A stretch of 64,000 bases of DNA from Paenisporosarcina macmurdoensis (GCF_042658845.1 NZ_JBHSRI010000018.1:467581-531580); one strand, 5' to 3'; positions 26,284 to 34,062 are shown, counted from the stretch's first letter. Numbers and translations: made by a program. Notes: generated by a model from the sequence alone, not told the origin.

Positions 26284-26475
26284 TTATTTCGTTTTTACTT
26301 TATTCAATTCTTGACCTAAAAATTTCAACTGATCCCCGACCGTACAACTATTAATACAAAAACGATGTGCTAATGTTTTTCCACCGTTTGATTTTAGCTC
26401 TCTTTTAATGAAGCAACCATCACAATAAGTCTCAAGCAAATCATCGATTTCATTGATAACTGTAAGTTTATTCAA
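26284..26475 (-). CDS. ypeQ: Zinc-finger protein YpeQ
   Basis: The roughly 63-residue protein has the Cys pattern YCDGCFIKRE...HRFCINSC: two Cys pairs about 23 residues apart with a nearby His. This is typical of the YpeQ-like zinc-finger family of Bacillales. The start is best placed at the TTG at 26475 because AAAGGGTG lies six bases upstream; a GTG at 26484 is inside that site. The function is unknown. Its neighbours cspD and ypdP/ypdQ match the order in B. subtilis. Confidence 0.8.
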   Translation of the reverse strand: MNKLTVINEIDDLLETYCDGCFIKRELKSNGGKTLAHRFCINSCTVGDQLKFLGQELNKVKTK

Positions 26476-26568
26476 TTGCTTCACCCTTTCATTATAGACT
26501 TACTTGCCTACATTGGTATGTTTTATATCGAAAACCTGTCAAAAACATAGCTTTATCTTACACCTGCA

Positions 26569-26597
26569 TTGCTTTTACTTGCAACTGCCATTATAAT
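26569..26597 (+). promoter_or_regulatory. Probable promoter of ypdP-ypdQ
   Basis: TTGCTT (26569-26574), 17 nt, then TATAAT (26592-26597). This lies about 30 nt before the preQ1 aptamer, the usual distance. Confidence 0.65.
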
Positions 26598-26625
26598 TGT
26601 CAGGTTGGAAATCAAGACATGTTTA

Positions 26626-26661
26626 TACGCGGTTCGCTAGCTCCCGCGTTATCAAAACTAC
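26626..26661 (+). ncRNA. preQ1 class I riboswitch
   Basis: P1 is ACGCGG (26627-26632) paired with CCGCGT (26644-26649). The loop is TTCGCTAGCTC, and the tail TATCAAAACTAC is A-rich. The TAG in the loop can pair with CTA in the tail to give the H-type pseudoknot. This matches the known preQ1-I pattern (stem, TTCTAGCTAC-type loop, AAAAACTA tail). The tail abuts the ribosome binding site AGGAGG (26662-26667) of ypdP, so control is probably at translation initiation: preQ1 bound, gene off. The downstream gene is a queuosine-precursor transporter, which supports the call. Confidence 0.88.
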
Positions 26662-26673
26662 AGGAGGATATAT

Positions 26674-27357
26674 ATGTTTAATGAAGTACTCGGAATAGGT
26701 TTTGCTATTTTGAACATGATATTCGTATTACTCATGTACAAATTTTTTGGCAGAACAGGATTGTTTGTATGGGTTGGATTTGCAACCGTTTTAGCAAACA
26801 TTCAAGTAGTAAAACTCATCGAAATTTTTGGATTAACCGCTACACTTGGGAATGCTGTATACGGAAGTATTTTCTTGGTTACCGATATCTTAAATGAAAA
26901 ATACGGTAAAAAAGAAGCAAAAAAAGCCGTGTGGTTAGGATTCTCATCTTTAATTATGATGACGATTATCATGCAGGTTGTTTTGCAATTTGAACCTGCT
27001 CCCGACGATTTTGCACAAGAGTCGCTAACGACGATTTTCGGCTTAATCCCACGAATCGCACTTGGTAGTATGATTGCATATATCATAAGTCAATATACAG
27101 ATGTTTTTATCTTTAGTTTCTTACGTAAATTATTTCCTTCTGACGGCGCATTTTGGATTCGTAACAACGGTTCAACGATGCTCAGTCAATTGCTAGATAC
27201 GCTCATATTTACTTCCATTGCATTTTTAGGTGTCTACCCGACAGATGTTTGGATTAGTATATTTATTTCTACTTATGTATTGAAATTCCTTGTGTCAATT
27301 GTTGGTACTCCTTTTGGATATTTAGCAAAACGTATAACACCAGTGGATGAAAAATAG
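26674..27357 (+). CDS. ypdP: Queuosine precursor transporter (YhhQ/VUT family)
   Basis: The 227-residue integral membrane protein has about six TM segments, in the COG1738 family. Conserved blocks are GNAVYGSIFLVTDILNEKYGKKEAKKAVW, and near the C-terminus RNNGSTMLSQLLDTLIF and YVLKFLVSIVGTPFGY. E. coli YhhQ imports preQ0/preQ1. The preQ1 riboswitch immediately upstream confirms the substrate class by context. It is followed by ypdQ 12 nt downstream, forming an operon. Confidence 0.92.
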   Translation: MFNEVLGIGFAILNMIFVLLMYKFFGRTGLFVWVGFATVLANIQVVKLIEIFGLTATLGNAVYGSIFLVTDILNEKYGKKEAKKAVWLGFSSLIMMTIIMQVVLQFEPAPDDFAQESLTTIFGLIPRIALGSMIAYIISQYTDVFIFSFLRKLFPSDGAFWIRNNGSTMLSQLLDTLIFTSIAFLGVYPTDVWISIFISTYVLKFLVSIVGTPFGYLAKRITPVDEK

Positions 27358-27369
27358 GGAGTTGAATGT

Positions 27370-27765
27370 ATGCTTGAGGTATATATTGATGGAGCGAGTG
27401 CTGGAAATCCCGGACCAAGCGGTGTAGGGATTTTCATCAAAGGAGAAGGCCATCAGCTTCGATTTTCAAAGTATGTGGGGATTTACGATAATCATACGAC
27501 TGAATTTATTGCTTTATTACGAGGTCTAGAGGAAGCACAAAAACTTTCCAAAGAGTTCATATCTGTCAGGTCTGATTCACAGGTTGTCGTTGCTGCTGTT
27601 GAAAAACGATTTGTTAAAAGCCCCGTGTATAAAGAATGGCTAGATCAAGCTTTAGAGATTGCTGATACATTTGATTTCTTCTTTATTAAATGGATTCCGT
27701 CTAAGTCAAATCTTGCAGCTGACCAATTAGCACGTCAAGCTATTATACGAAAAATGGACTCTTGA
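27370..27765 (+). CDS. ypdQ: RNase HI-family protein
   Basis: The 131-residue RNase H fold starts MLEVYIDGASAGNPGPSG, in which the Asp is the first catalytic acid. Other acids lie at TTEFIALLRGLE (Glu), VRSDSQVV (Asp) and NLAADQLARQA (Asp). All four DEDD positions are thus present. The typical basic handle region is lacking, as in the short reverse-transcriptase-like RNase H group. B. subtilis YpdQ has been described as having little RNase H activity. It is co-transcribed with ypdP, with GGGAGTTGA ahead of its ATG. Confidence 0.87.
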   Translation: MLEVYIDGASAGNPGPSGVGIFIKGEGHQLRFSKYVGIYDNHTTEFIALLRGLEEAQKLSKEFISVRSDSQVVVAAVEKRFVKSPVYKEWLDQALEIADTFDFFFIKWIPSKSNLAADQLARQAIIRKMDS

Positions 27766-27795
27766 GCGCTCAAATGCTCAAGGGTCCTTATGTTT
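27765..27795 (+). repeat. Short dispersed repeat, copy 1
   Basis: GCGCTCAAATGCTCAAGG followed by GTCCTTATGTTT is matched at 31641-31671 (GCGCTCAAATGCTCTCGC, then GTCCTTTTGTCTTT). It also gives a weak hairpin, CTTGAGC/GCTCAAG, with the ypdQ stop codon. Confidence 0.5.
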
Positions 27796-27909
27796 ACAAA
27801 TAGAAAGTATAAGTTTTTTAGAGCTTTGAATTACATATCGCTAGCCCCAACAGCTCGCTGGACCTTTATGGGGTCAGCCCCTTATGTTATTCCTAACATA
27901 AGAAAACCA

Positions 27910-28398
27910 TTAATACAAAACATGCCTTATTTTAAGCTTATTTATTCTAACCACTAAGACGACACCTAACAAAGCGCCACTTAAGCTCGAAACCAAAAAT
28001 GCTGGCATGAAGAAAAGTGCTGCTACTTCAGTATCCATTAATATTTTGGCATATGGGACAGCGACCAATGAAGCGATAATGCCCGTTCCAATTATTTCAC
28101 CTACCGCTGCAAACCATACTCGTCCAGAAACCATGTAAAGAATTCCTGCCAAAAATGCTCCAATCATTCCACCTGGAAATGCTAATAGCGAACCTGTTCC
28201 TGTCAATATACGAATGGCACCCGTCAAAAAAGCAATTAATACAGCAGGTCCTGGACCAAACAGAACTGCCGCCATAACATTAACAGCATGCTGAACTGGA
28301 AAGGCGCGTGCGACTCCTGCCGGAAACGAAACAAAAGCGGCACCAGCGACAGCTATCGCAACAAACATTGCCATTAGCACTATTTGCTTAGATTTCAT
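27910..28398 (-). CDS. thiW: Thiamine-precursor ECF transporter S component ThiW
   Basis: The 162-residue membrane protein has about five TM segments. Family features are the N-terminal MAMFVAIAVAGAAFVSFPAG, FPVQHAVNVMAAVLFGPG and LLAFPGGMIGAFLAG. ThiW is predicted to be the substrate-binding subunit for the thiazole moiety and to work with the shared ECF module, which is not in this window. It lies one base after thiE and belongs to the TPP-regulated operon. Confidence 0.92.
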   Translation of the reverse strand: MKSKQIVLMAMFVAIAVAGAAFVSFPAGVARAFPVQHAVNVMAAVLFGPGPAVLIAFLTGAIRILTGTGSLLAFPGGMIGAFLAGILYMVSGRVWFAAVGEIIGTGIIASLVAVPYAKILMDTEVAALFFMPAFLVSSLSGALLGVVLVVRINKLKIRHVLY

Positions 28399-28399
28399 G

Positions 28400-29041
28400 T
28401 TACCTCCCCCTTTCGCTTAGAGCCTTGAATCTGTTTACTTCCCCTATAACATCTTCAGCATCTGCCAATGCCGAAATGACGGCAATCCCGAAAACACCGG
28501 CTTTCCAAACGGTTTCTGCATTGTCTGGCGTAATTCCACCTATTCCTACTATTGGAATCTCCGGATACTGTCTAGAGACTTCCATGATTTTATTAACCCC
28601 TACCGGTTCTTTTGCATCTACTTTCGAGTGAGTTCTGAAAACTGGCCCCATTCCAAGGTAATTCGCTCCCGCTTCAACGGCACATTTTGCTTCCTCCATT
28701 GAATGGACTGAAACTCCAAGAACTTTCTCTTTTCCAATACGATAGCGGACTAGTTCGCATAGTAGATCATCTTGTCCGATATGGACGCCATCCGCTCCGA
28801 TATCAATCGCTAATTCTACATCATCGTTAACAATGAACGGCACTCGATGGGCTTTGCACAGTCTTTGGCATTCCAAAGCAAACCTTTTCAAGGCTATTCC
28901 TGTTAATGCCTCCGGACCCTTTTCCCTCAACTGGAAATGGCTTATTCCTCCAATAAGTGCTTGTTCAAGAAGTACTAACGGGTCCCTCTTTCGAGCGTTA
29001 CCAGTTCCCATTATGAAATAAATCGCTGGTCTATTTAACAA
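28400..29041 (-). CDS. thiE: Thiamine-phosphate synthase
   Basis: The roughly 213-residue TIM-barrel enzyme joins HMP-pyrophosphate and thiazole phosphate into thiamine phosphate. Motifs are FQLREKG, FIVNDDVELAIDIGADGVHIGQDDL, LGVSVHS, YLGMGPVFRTHSK (pyrophosphate site) and VGIGGI. The reading frame extends to 29137, but the sensible start is the TTG at 29041. It lies inside the thiD end, with a GGAAGTGGTG site ahead, and yields the normal N-terminus (LLNRPAIYFIMG). The 11-nt overlap with thiD implies translational coupling. Confidence 0.9.
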   Translation of the reverse strand: MLNRPAIYFIMGTGNARKRDPLVLLEQALIGGISHFQLREKGPEALTGIALKRFALECQRLCKAHRVPFIVNDDVELAIDIGADGVHIGQDDLLCELVRYRIGKEKVLGVSVHSMEEAKCAVEAGANYLGMGPVFRTHSKVDAKEPVGVNKIMEVSRQYPEIPIVGIGGITPDNAETVWKAGVFGIAVISALADAEDVIGEVNRFKALSERGR

Positions 29042-29864
29042 GTTGCACCACTTCCTTAACAGCAGCTTTATTGTATGCAGCATGATTGGTCGGTCCGTGA
29101 CCCGAACCAATATGTAACGGATGAGCAAGAGCGGCATATATGAATTGTTTTGCTGTATATAAAGCTTCTCCCATTTTCTTTCCTTTGGCTAACTCTGCTG
29201 TTAGTGCGGCTGAGAAGGTACAGCCAGTACCATGTGTTTGATTTGTCACAATCCTCGGTGAGCGAATAATCATTGAATCTCCCAAATAGTCGAGGTAAAA
29301 GTCCTCTGTGAAAAATCGATTTGTTCCATGCCCATCTTTTATCACGACTGCCTTTGCACCTGTAGCTATGATTCTCTCAGCCACTCGCAAGCGCGAAATC
29401 GAATCATGGATTTCTAAACCGCTTAAGACTTCCGCTTCAGGAATATTTGGTGTCACGATAGTAGCTAAAGGAAGTAAATGTTTTATCAAAGCAGAAACTG
29501 CTTCCTTTTGTAAAAGGGATGCTCCTCCTTTTGCAATCATGACTGGATCGACCACAACGTTTTGCCAGTCATACTTTTTGATTCCTTGGGCCGTTGCTTC
29601 GATGATGTCCGCTTGAAAAAGCATGCCAGTTTTTAAAGCAGCAATCTGAAAGTCTGTACCAATAGCATCGAGTTGTTTTTCTACAGCATTTCTAGCCATT
29701 GGATAAATGTCAGTCACTCCTTGTGTGTTTTGAGCAGTTACTGCAGTTATAACTGAAGTGGAATAAACCCCTAGCTCCTGAAATGTTTTAATGTCCGCTT
29801 GAATCCCAGCCCCACCACCTGAATCTGATCCGGCAATCGTCAGCACTTGTTTCATCATTTCCAT
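29031..29864 (-). CDS. thiD: Hydroxymethylpyrimidine (phosphate) kinase
   Basis: The 277-residue ribokinase-fold enzyme phosphorylates HMP and HMP-phosphate. Signature: VLTIAGSDSGGGAGIQADIKTF at the start (substrate site), VDPVMIAKGG, and THGTGCTFSAAL with the catalytic Asp-equivalent in the GTGC loop region. Its ATG overlaps the thiM stop by 10 nt, and its own end overlaps thiE. GAGGATGG serves as ribosome binding site. Confidence 0.95.
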   Translation of the reverse strand: MEMMKQVLTIAGSDSGGGAGIQADIKTFQELGVYSTSVITAVTAQNTQGVTDIYPMARNAVEKQLDAIGTDFQIAALKTGMLFQADIIEATAQGIKKYDWQNVVVDPVMIAKGGASLLQKEAVSALIKHLLPLATIVTPNIPEAEVLSGLEIHDSISRLRVAERIIATGAKAVVIKDGHGTNRFFTEDFYLDYLGDSMIIRSPRIVTNQTHGTGCTFSAALTAELAKGKKMGEALYTAKQFIYAALAHPLHIGSGHGPTNHAAYNKAAVKEVVQLVK

Positions 29865-30646
29865 AAGACACCATCCTCTACACGGATTCGCTCTCCAGCA
29901 TTAAGATTATCCGGTTTTGCCAGCTCATCCAAAAAAGCGAATTGGAAAGTTCCCGGACCTTTTAAAAGTTGTGCTGCTCTTTCTCCACAAATCGCGTAAT
30001 AGTGAAGCGCTCTCGAAACGGCTACCAAATCATTTGCCGGTGATACCGCTAAAAAGGACGCAACCACACTGCTTAATAGACAACCCATTCCTGTCACTGA
30101 TGACATAAGTGGGGACCCATAAGGAATTTCAACCGTCTTCTCGCCGTCTGTCACAACATCTGTCTCTCCGGTTACTGCAACAATGAATTGATATTTCAGT
30201 GCTGTTTGCTTAGCCAATTCGACGACATTTACATTACCTTCACCCGCGTCTACGCCTTTCGCCTGCCACTCAACGCCAGCAATCGCAGCCAATTCTCCTA
30301 CGTTACATCTCAGTACAGTAATATCCACATCATCAAGCAACTGATGAGTAGCAGCAAGTCGAAAAGAAGTAGCTCCTGCTCCAACAGGATCTAATACGAC
30401 CGGAATTCCTTTGCTGTTCGCCGTTTTACCCGCCAAAAGCATGCTCTGTAAAGATTGTTTATCCAAAGTCCCTATATTTAACGACAACGCATCTGCTAAT
30501 GAAGCCAGTTCCTCTACCTCTTCATGTGCCTCTCCCATAATCGGGGAAGCCCCCAACGCCAATAAACCATTTGCCAGGAAATTTGACACCACATGATTGG
30601 TGATACAGTGAACAATTGGTTGTTTCGTGCGTAATGAATCCAACAT
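29855..30646 (-). CDS. thiM: Hydroxyethylthiazole kinase
   Basis: The 263-residue enzyme phosphorylates the thiazole moiety for salvage. Seen are VHCITNHVVSNFLANGLLALGASPIMGEA at the start, VVLDPVGAGATSFR, RCNVGELAAIAG and SVTGMGCLLSSVVASF, with the catalytic Cys in GMGC. It starts one base after the tenA stop and overlaps thiD, in the operon tenA-thiM-thiD-thiE-thiW. Confidence 0.96.
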   Translation of the reverse strand: MLDSLRTKQPIVHCITNHVVSNFLANGLLALGASPIMGEAHEEVEELASLADALSLNIGTLDKQSLQSMLLAGKTANSKGIPVVLDPVGAGATSFRLAATHQLLDDVDITVLRCNVGELAAIAGVEWQAKGVDAGEGNVNVVELAKQTALKYQFIVAVTGETDVVTDGEKTVEIPYGSPLMSSVTGMGCLLSSVVASFLAVSPANDLVAVSRALHYYAICGERAAQLLKGPGTFQFAFLDELAKPDNLNAGERIRVEDGVLWK

Positions 30647-30647
30647 G

Positions 30648-31331
30648 TTACACCCCCACCTTGTTTTGATCCTCTACTGTCCAAGATTCCATCGTCCACG
30701 CTTGTTCCCAGAAGTTCCATTCGTAATAACTACTTCGGCGGAATCTTTCTTTTAATTCTTTCTGTCTTTTGTCCGGCAAGTTCTCTGCAAGATGGTTCAT
30801 TCGGTCAATTTGTTCATTCACGAGCTCACTAAACCATTCCGATCCATATGTAGCAATCCATCTTTGATAAATGGGATGATCCGGTTTAGCATCTTTTAAC
30901 TGTTCTCCTATTTCATAATAAAGCCAGTAGCATGGAAGAATTGTAGCTAATACATCTGCCAAATCTCCTTCTGCCGAACGGTACATATGAGAAACATAAG
31001 CATAGGCACTAGGAGATGGCTCAAAATTTGCCCAGTCCTTTTCGTTCACACTAAGCAATTCCATAAATGACTCATGTAAAGCCATTTCTGCAGCACAAGT
31101 TTGCTCGGAATGATGAGCAAAGCTTTTAGTTGTTTTCAAATCCACAGCCTTTACAGCACCAATTGCCTGAATTTTTGCAAAATGAGTTAAATAATAGGCG
31201 TCTTGCATCACGTAAAACTTAAACACATCAAGCGACAATGTCCCGTCTTCAATTCCTTTTACAAAGGGGTGATTGAAACTCGCTTCCCATAAATCATTAC
31301 ACTCAATACGTACTTCTTTGCAAAATGTCAT
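30648..31331 (-). CDS. tenA: Thiaminase II / aminopyrimidine aminohydrolase
   Basis: The 227-residue helical TenA protein hydrolyses formyl-aminopyrimidine or aminomethyl-HMP breakdown products to HMP for thiamine salvage. Conserved parts: HPFVKGIEDGTLSLDVFKFYVMQDAYYL, the Cys in EQTCAAEMALHESFM (catalytic Cys about 133 region), LPCYWLYYEIG and FRRSSYYEWNFWEQAW. It is the first gene behind the TPP riboswitch. GGAGATGGAGTAG precedes the ATG. Confidence 0.94.
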   Translation of the reverse strand: MTFCKEVRIECNDLWEASFNHPFVKGIEDGTLSLDVFKFYVMQDAYYLTHFAKIQAIGAVKAVDLKTTKSFAHHSEQTCAAEMALHESFMELLSVNEKDWANFEPSPSAYAYVSHMYRSAEGDLADVLATILPCYWLYYEIGEQLKDAKPDHPIYQRWIATYGSEWFSELVNEQIDRMNHLAENLPDKRQKELKERFRRSSYYEWNFWEQAWTMESWTVEDQNKVGV

Positions 31332-31353
31332 CTACTCCATCTCCTTTTTGGCA

Positions 31354-31390
31354 AATAAAAACACCGCTTTCCAGTAAAGGAAAGCGGCGA
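31354..31390 (-). terminator. Riboswitch-linked intrinsic terminator of the thi operon
   Basis: On the reverse strand GCCGCTTTCC, TTTACT and GGAAAGCGGTGTTTTTATTT form a terminator between the TPP aptamer and tenA. This fits transcription attenuation when TPP is bound. Confidence 0.85.
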
Positions 31391-31431
31391 TTGTAGGTAG
31401 CAGAAAAATACAAATAAGCATACGTTCGCCC

Positions 31432-31518
31432 ACTTTCCTCCGCTGGTATAATCCAGATCAGGTTCAAAGGGTCCGAGCTCTGCTCGTCTCAGCCGTTAAA
31501 CGGCTCCCCTAGTGGATA
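31432..31518 (-). ncRNA. TPP riboswitch (THI element)
   Basis: The reverse strand reads ACTAGGGGAGCC..GGCTGAGA, then GGACCCTTTGAACCTGATCT and GGATTATACCAGCGGAGG. These are the classic THI-box blocks (GGGGAGCC, CTGAGA, ACCCTTTGAACCTGATCTGG, TACCAGCG). It heads the tenA-thiMDEW operon and is followed by a terminator hairpin. Confidence 0.97.
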
Positions 31519-31540
31519 GCGATATTCTTTTGTCGACACA

Positions 31541-31569
31541 ACTATAGCATATAAAAATAAAACACTCAA
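31541..31569 (-). promoter_or_regulatory. Promoter of the thi operon
   Basis: On the reverse strand TTGAGT (31569-31564), 17 nt, then TATAGT (31546-31541). It lies about 23 nt before the first paired base of the TPP aptamer. Confidence 0.7.
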
Positions 31570-31640
31570 AAATAAATTACAAAATTATTCTGAACCCCTA
31601 CATTATGGGAACCGCTATGCTATTTGTCGCTTCCATTTTG

Positions 31641-31671
31641 TGCGCTCAAATGCTCTCGCGTCCTTTTGTCT
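31641..31671 (+). repeat. Short dispersed repeat, copy 2
   Basis: GCGCTCAAATGCTCTCGC followed by GTCCTTTTGTCTTT corresponds to 27765-27795 with a few differences. It lies between the thi promoter and a csp terminator. Confidence 0.5.
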
Positions 31672-31683
31672 TTATGCACGAAA

Positions 31684-31713
31684 AAAAACAGACTCTCCGA
31701 GGAGAGTCTGTTT
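31684..31713 (-). terminator. Intrinsic terminator after the second csp gene
   Basis: AAACAGACTCTCC and GGAGAGTCTGTTT form a 13-bp stem; the reverse strand continues with a run of T residues. Confidence 0.92.
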
Positions 31714-31731
31714 ATAGGTTAATTTTTAAAA

Positions 31732-31932
31732 TTAAGCTTTGTTTACGTTAGTAGCTTGAAGACCGCGTTGGCCTTGCTCAATTTCAAAAGTAACTTCTTG
31801 ACCTTCGTCAAGAGATTTGAAACCTTCGCTTTGAATAGCGCTGAAATGTACGAATACATCGTCTCCGCCGTCACGTTCGATAAATCCAAAACCTTTTTCT
31901 GAGTTAAACCATTTCACTTTACCTTGTTCCAT
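31732..31932 (-). CDS. Cold-shock protein (CspB/CspC type)
   Basis: The 66-residue OB-fold RNA chaperone starts MEQGKVKWFNSEKGFGFIER (RNP1 KGFGFI), with RNP2 VFVHFSAI and a typical ending GLQATNVNKA. The ATG at 31932 follows GAGGAGGATATACACAT. The reading frame continues upstream to 31965, but that part is the leader. A perfect 16-nt palindrome sits immediately before the ribosome binding site. Confidence 0.95.
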   Translation of the reverse strand: MEQGKVKWFNSEKGFGFIERDGGDDVFVHFSAIQSEGFKSLDEGQEVTFEIEQGQRGLQATNVNKA

Positions 31933-31949
31933 ATGTGTATATCCTCCTC

Positions 31950-31965
31950 GTGTACAATTGTACAC
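31950..31965 (-). promoter_or_regulatory. 16-nt perfect palindrome adjoining the csp ribosome binding site
   Basis: GTGTACAATTGTACAC is self-complementary over all 16 bases and ends one base before the CGAGGAGG ribosome binding site of the csp gene. It may be an operator or a small mRNA hairpin limiting ribosome access. Confidence 0.55.
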
Positions 31966-32123
31966 ATTGTGTTACTATCCTTGCTCAAATCGTGGAGATA
32001 AATCTCTTACAAGTCTTACTCATATCCGAACAAAAATAATCCTCTATTAATGTAACATGAATTCCCGATTATTGCAAATGAAAAGTTAATGCATTTTCAA
32101 GAAAAATGGAATTTAATTATGAA

Positions 32124-32954
32124 TTATTTTCCATCTATTTTGCTTAAAAGAGCGCCAATTGCACCACTGTAACCATTGTCTGTGAGAAATATTGGTGTTC
32201 GTTTTTTACGCTTAGTATAATTTCCAATAATCTTTTGAAGCGGTTCATTGTTCGCTAAAGTGGAACCAATATAGACAATATGTTCGATGTCTTCAGCAAA
32301 AGCGCATTGAATACTTAACGTGGAAATAACTTCTCCAACTAATCCTTGAACTGTTGCTAATACATCTTCTTTTGATCGTTCCATTAGGGGTCTTAGTCCG
32401 GCATCTCCAAAATTACTCGCCGTTAATCCTCCATCAATAGGTGTTTTGTTGCCAAAGTAAATATCACTCACCAACATATCTACCTCTGAGCGACTACCTA
32501 AAGCTGATAGTTCGACGATTTCATCGAATTGATGAATTCCGGTCATTAATGCAGACATTCCGAGTAAGGTGCCTCCTCCAATACCGGTACCAGCAATTCG
32601 TTCGTGTTCAGTCCCTTTGAGTGAATGAATAGATGTACCTGTTCCAATATTCGTAATCACTGCATCCGTAAATTCGTGGTTATCTTTTTTTAATTGATAG
32701 TTCACTCCTGCAATCGTTGCATCGAATTCCACTAAATATTGAAGATTTTCATGAGAACGTAAAAATGTTTTTAACTGCTCCGCACGACCACCTGTTAGGC
32801 CAATTTGAATATCTTCTTTATACGAGGTAATCCATTCACTTACTATATGTAGATCTACAGATGGAAAATGTAATAATTTTAGTTGTTGATTATGTTCAAA
32901 GAAAGCTACTTTGGTTAAAGTGCCGCCTACATCTATGCCTATTGCTTGGACCAT
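32124..32954 (-). CDS. coaW: Type II pantothenate kinase
   Basis: The roughly 276-residue ASKHA-fold kinase phosphorylates pantothenate, the first step of coenzyme A synthesis. Motifs: GIDVGGTLTKVAFF (phosphate 1), TNIGTGTSIH, GTGIGGGTLLGMSALMTG (adenosine/acyl site), and VYIGSTLANN. This resembles staphylococcal CoaW. The start is set at the second ATG (MVQAIGID) because AAAGGAGA ends directly at the first. It is a single gene between terminators. Confidence 0.93.
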   Translation of the reverse strand: MVQAIGIDVGGTLTKVAFFEHNQQLKLLHFPSVDLHIVSEWITSYKEDIQIGLTGGRAEQLKTFLRSHENLQYLVEFDATIAGVNYQLKKDNHEFTDAVITNIGTGTSIHSLKGTEHERIAGTGIGGGTLLGMSALMTGIHQFDEIVELSALGSRSEVDMLVSDIYFGNKTPIDGGLTASNFGDAGLRPLMERSKEDVLATVQGLVGEVISTLSIQCAFAEDIEHIVYIGSTLANNEPLQKIIGNYTKRKKRTPIFLTDNGYSGAIGALLSKIDGK

Positions 32955-32977
32955 GTTCATTCTCCTTTGAACAAATG

Positions 32978-33003
32978 AAAAGCATCGCTTTTAGGCGACG
33001 CTC
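32978..33003 (-). terminator. Terminator after the possible NlpC-like protein gene
   Basis: AGC(G)TCGC-CTAAAA-GCGA(T)GCT is followed by TTTCATTTG on the reverse strand. It is a modest stem, about 65 nt past the stop at 33071. Confidence 0.6.
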
Positions 33004-33070
33004 AAATTTTCATACGTAATTATATACAGTTTAGAGAAAACCATCCGTTTTAACAACAATTTATTTTAAC

Positions 33071-33997
33071 TTACTTGGTTCGATACACTTTTACAGTGTG
33101 CATACCCCACTGTTCATCTAGCTCTCTCATGTGAACTGTTTTCCATGGGTTGAAGAATGTTTGTCCATTTTTATTGAAAAAATAATGTTTATCAATATGG
33201 AAACTCGCATGCACAATGTGTTCTTGCTTGTCTCTCCAAACTAAAATATCATGCGGGAACATGGCATCCTTTGAAAGAGGAGCTTCTTTATAGCCTAGTT
33301 GTGCAAGTCCATTCATAAATGTCGTAGGATGAACCCATTCCTTAATTATCCAATCGAGCATTACACCTTCTGAAATGGAAGCAGCCAAAAACAAAGTGGA
33401 TGATAAACAATTTGGGCCATGTTGATTTGGATAGGTATTATTATAAGTACTTGTCATACTTTCAGCAGGAACATATGGATCAAATACTCCTGGTGTATCA
33501 TAATCATAGGCAATTCGATTTAGTAAATCTGATTTCAACGATTTTGGCAGTTGATTCCAAACTTCTTTTTGGATGCCTATATATGGTTGATTATTAGAGA
33601 CGAATTCATAAGGTAAAAGTAATGACTTAGCTGGTTCTCTTAATATCCCTTCGAAATAGCTACCTTCAAAAATAAGACCTCTTCCTACTTCGTGTTGAAT
33701 CGTTAAAACAGCTGTCTTAACGGAGTCTTTCAAAGAAGGAAATACTCGATGCGGTAATACCACAACTGTCGTGATATCCTCTGTTAACGTCCAATATGTA
33801 TAGCTACTTGCATATGAAATAGCAGCATACGTAGGATGATTTGAAAATTCTTCTTTAGAGAATAATAAGCAATTTTTCCCGAATTCTTGGAGTAAGTGAA
33901 GATCTTGTTCACGTAGAAAAAATATATCTTTTTCAGGAACAAATGATTCTTCCCATTTTTCTAGTTTACCTTGACTTAAGCTAATTCTTTTGTTCAT
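33071..33997 (-). CDS. Hypothetical protein, possible NlpC/P60-like C-terminal domain
   Basis: This is a roughly 308-residue soluble protein. The N-terminal half (about 1-165) has no motif I recognise. The C-terminal half has an ordered Cys (HGPNCLSSTLFLAAS, about 197-211), DILVWRD (about 251-257) and His residues in HIVHASFHIDKHYFFNKNG. This order resembles a papain-like NlpC/P60 amidase fold (Cys before His, with a DxxxWR strand). The assignment is tentative. The ATG at 33997 follows GGTTGGTGG. No signal peptide is visible. It lies between coaW and the helicase gene with its own terminator. Confidence 0.6.
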   Translation of the reverse strand: MNKRISLSQGKLEKWEESFVPEKDIFFLREQDLHLLQEFGKNCLLFSKEEFSNHPTYAAISYASSYTYWTLTEDITTVVVLPHRVFPSLKDSVKTAVLTIQHEVGRGLIFEGSYFEGILREPAKSLLLPYEFVSNNQPYIGIQKEVWNQLPKSLKSDLLNRIAYDYDTPGVFDPYVPAESMTSTYNNTYPNQHGPNCLSSTLFLAASISEGVMLDWIIKEWVHPTTFMNGLAQLGYKEAPLSKDAMFPHDILVWRDKQEHIVHASFHIDKHYFFNKNGQTFFNPWKTVHMRELDEQWGMHTVKVYRTK

Positions 33998-34062
33998 ATA
34001 AACCACCAACCTTTATAGATTCCTACCTATACTACCAATACTTTATGACGCTCGTGTAACAA

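Noticed and set aside
29042..29137. Longer thiE reading frame
   Set aside because: The extra 32 residues overlap thiD and do not resemble ThiE N-termini.
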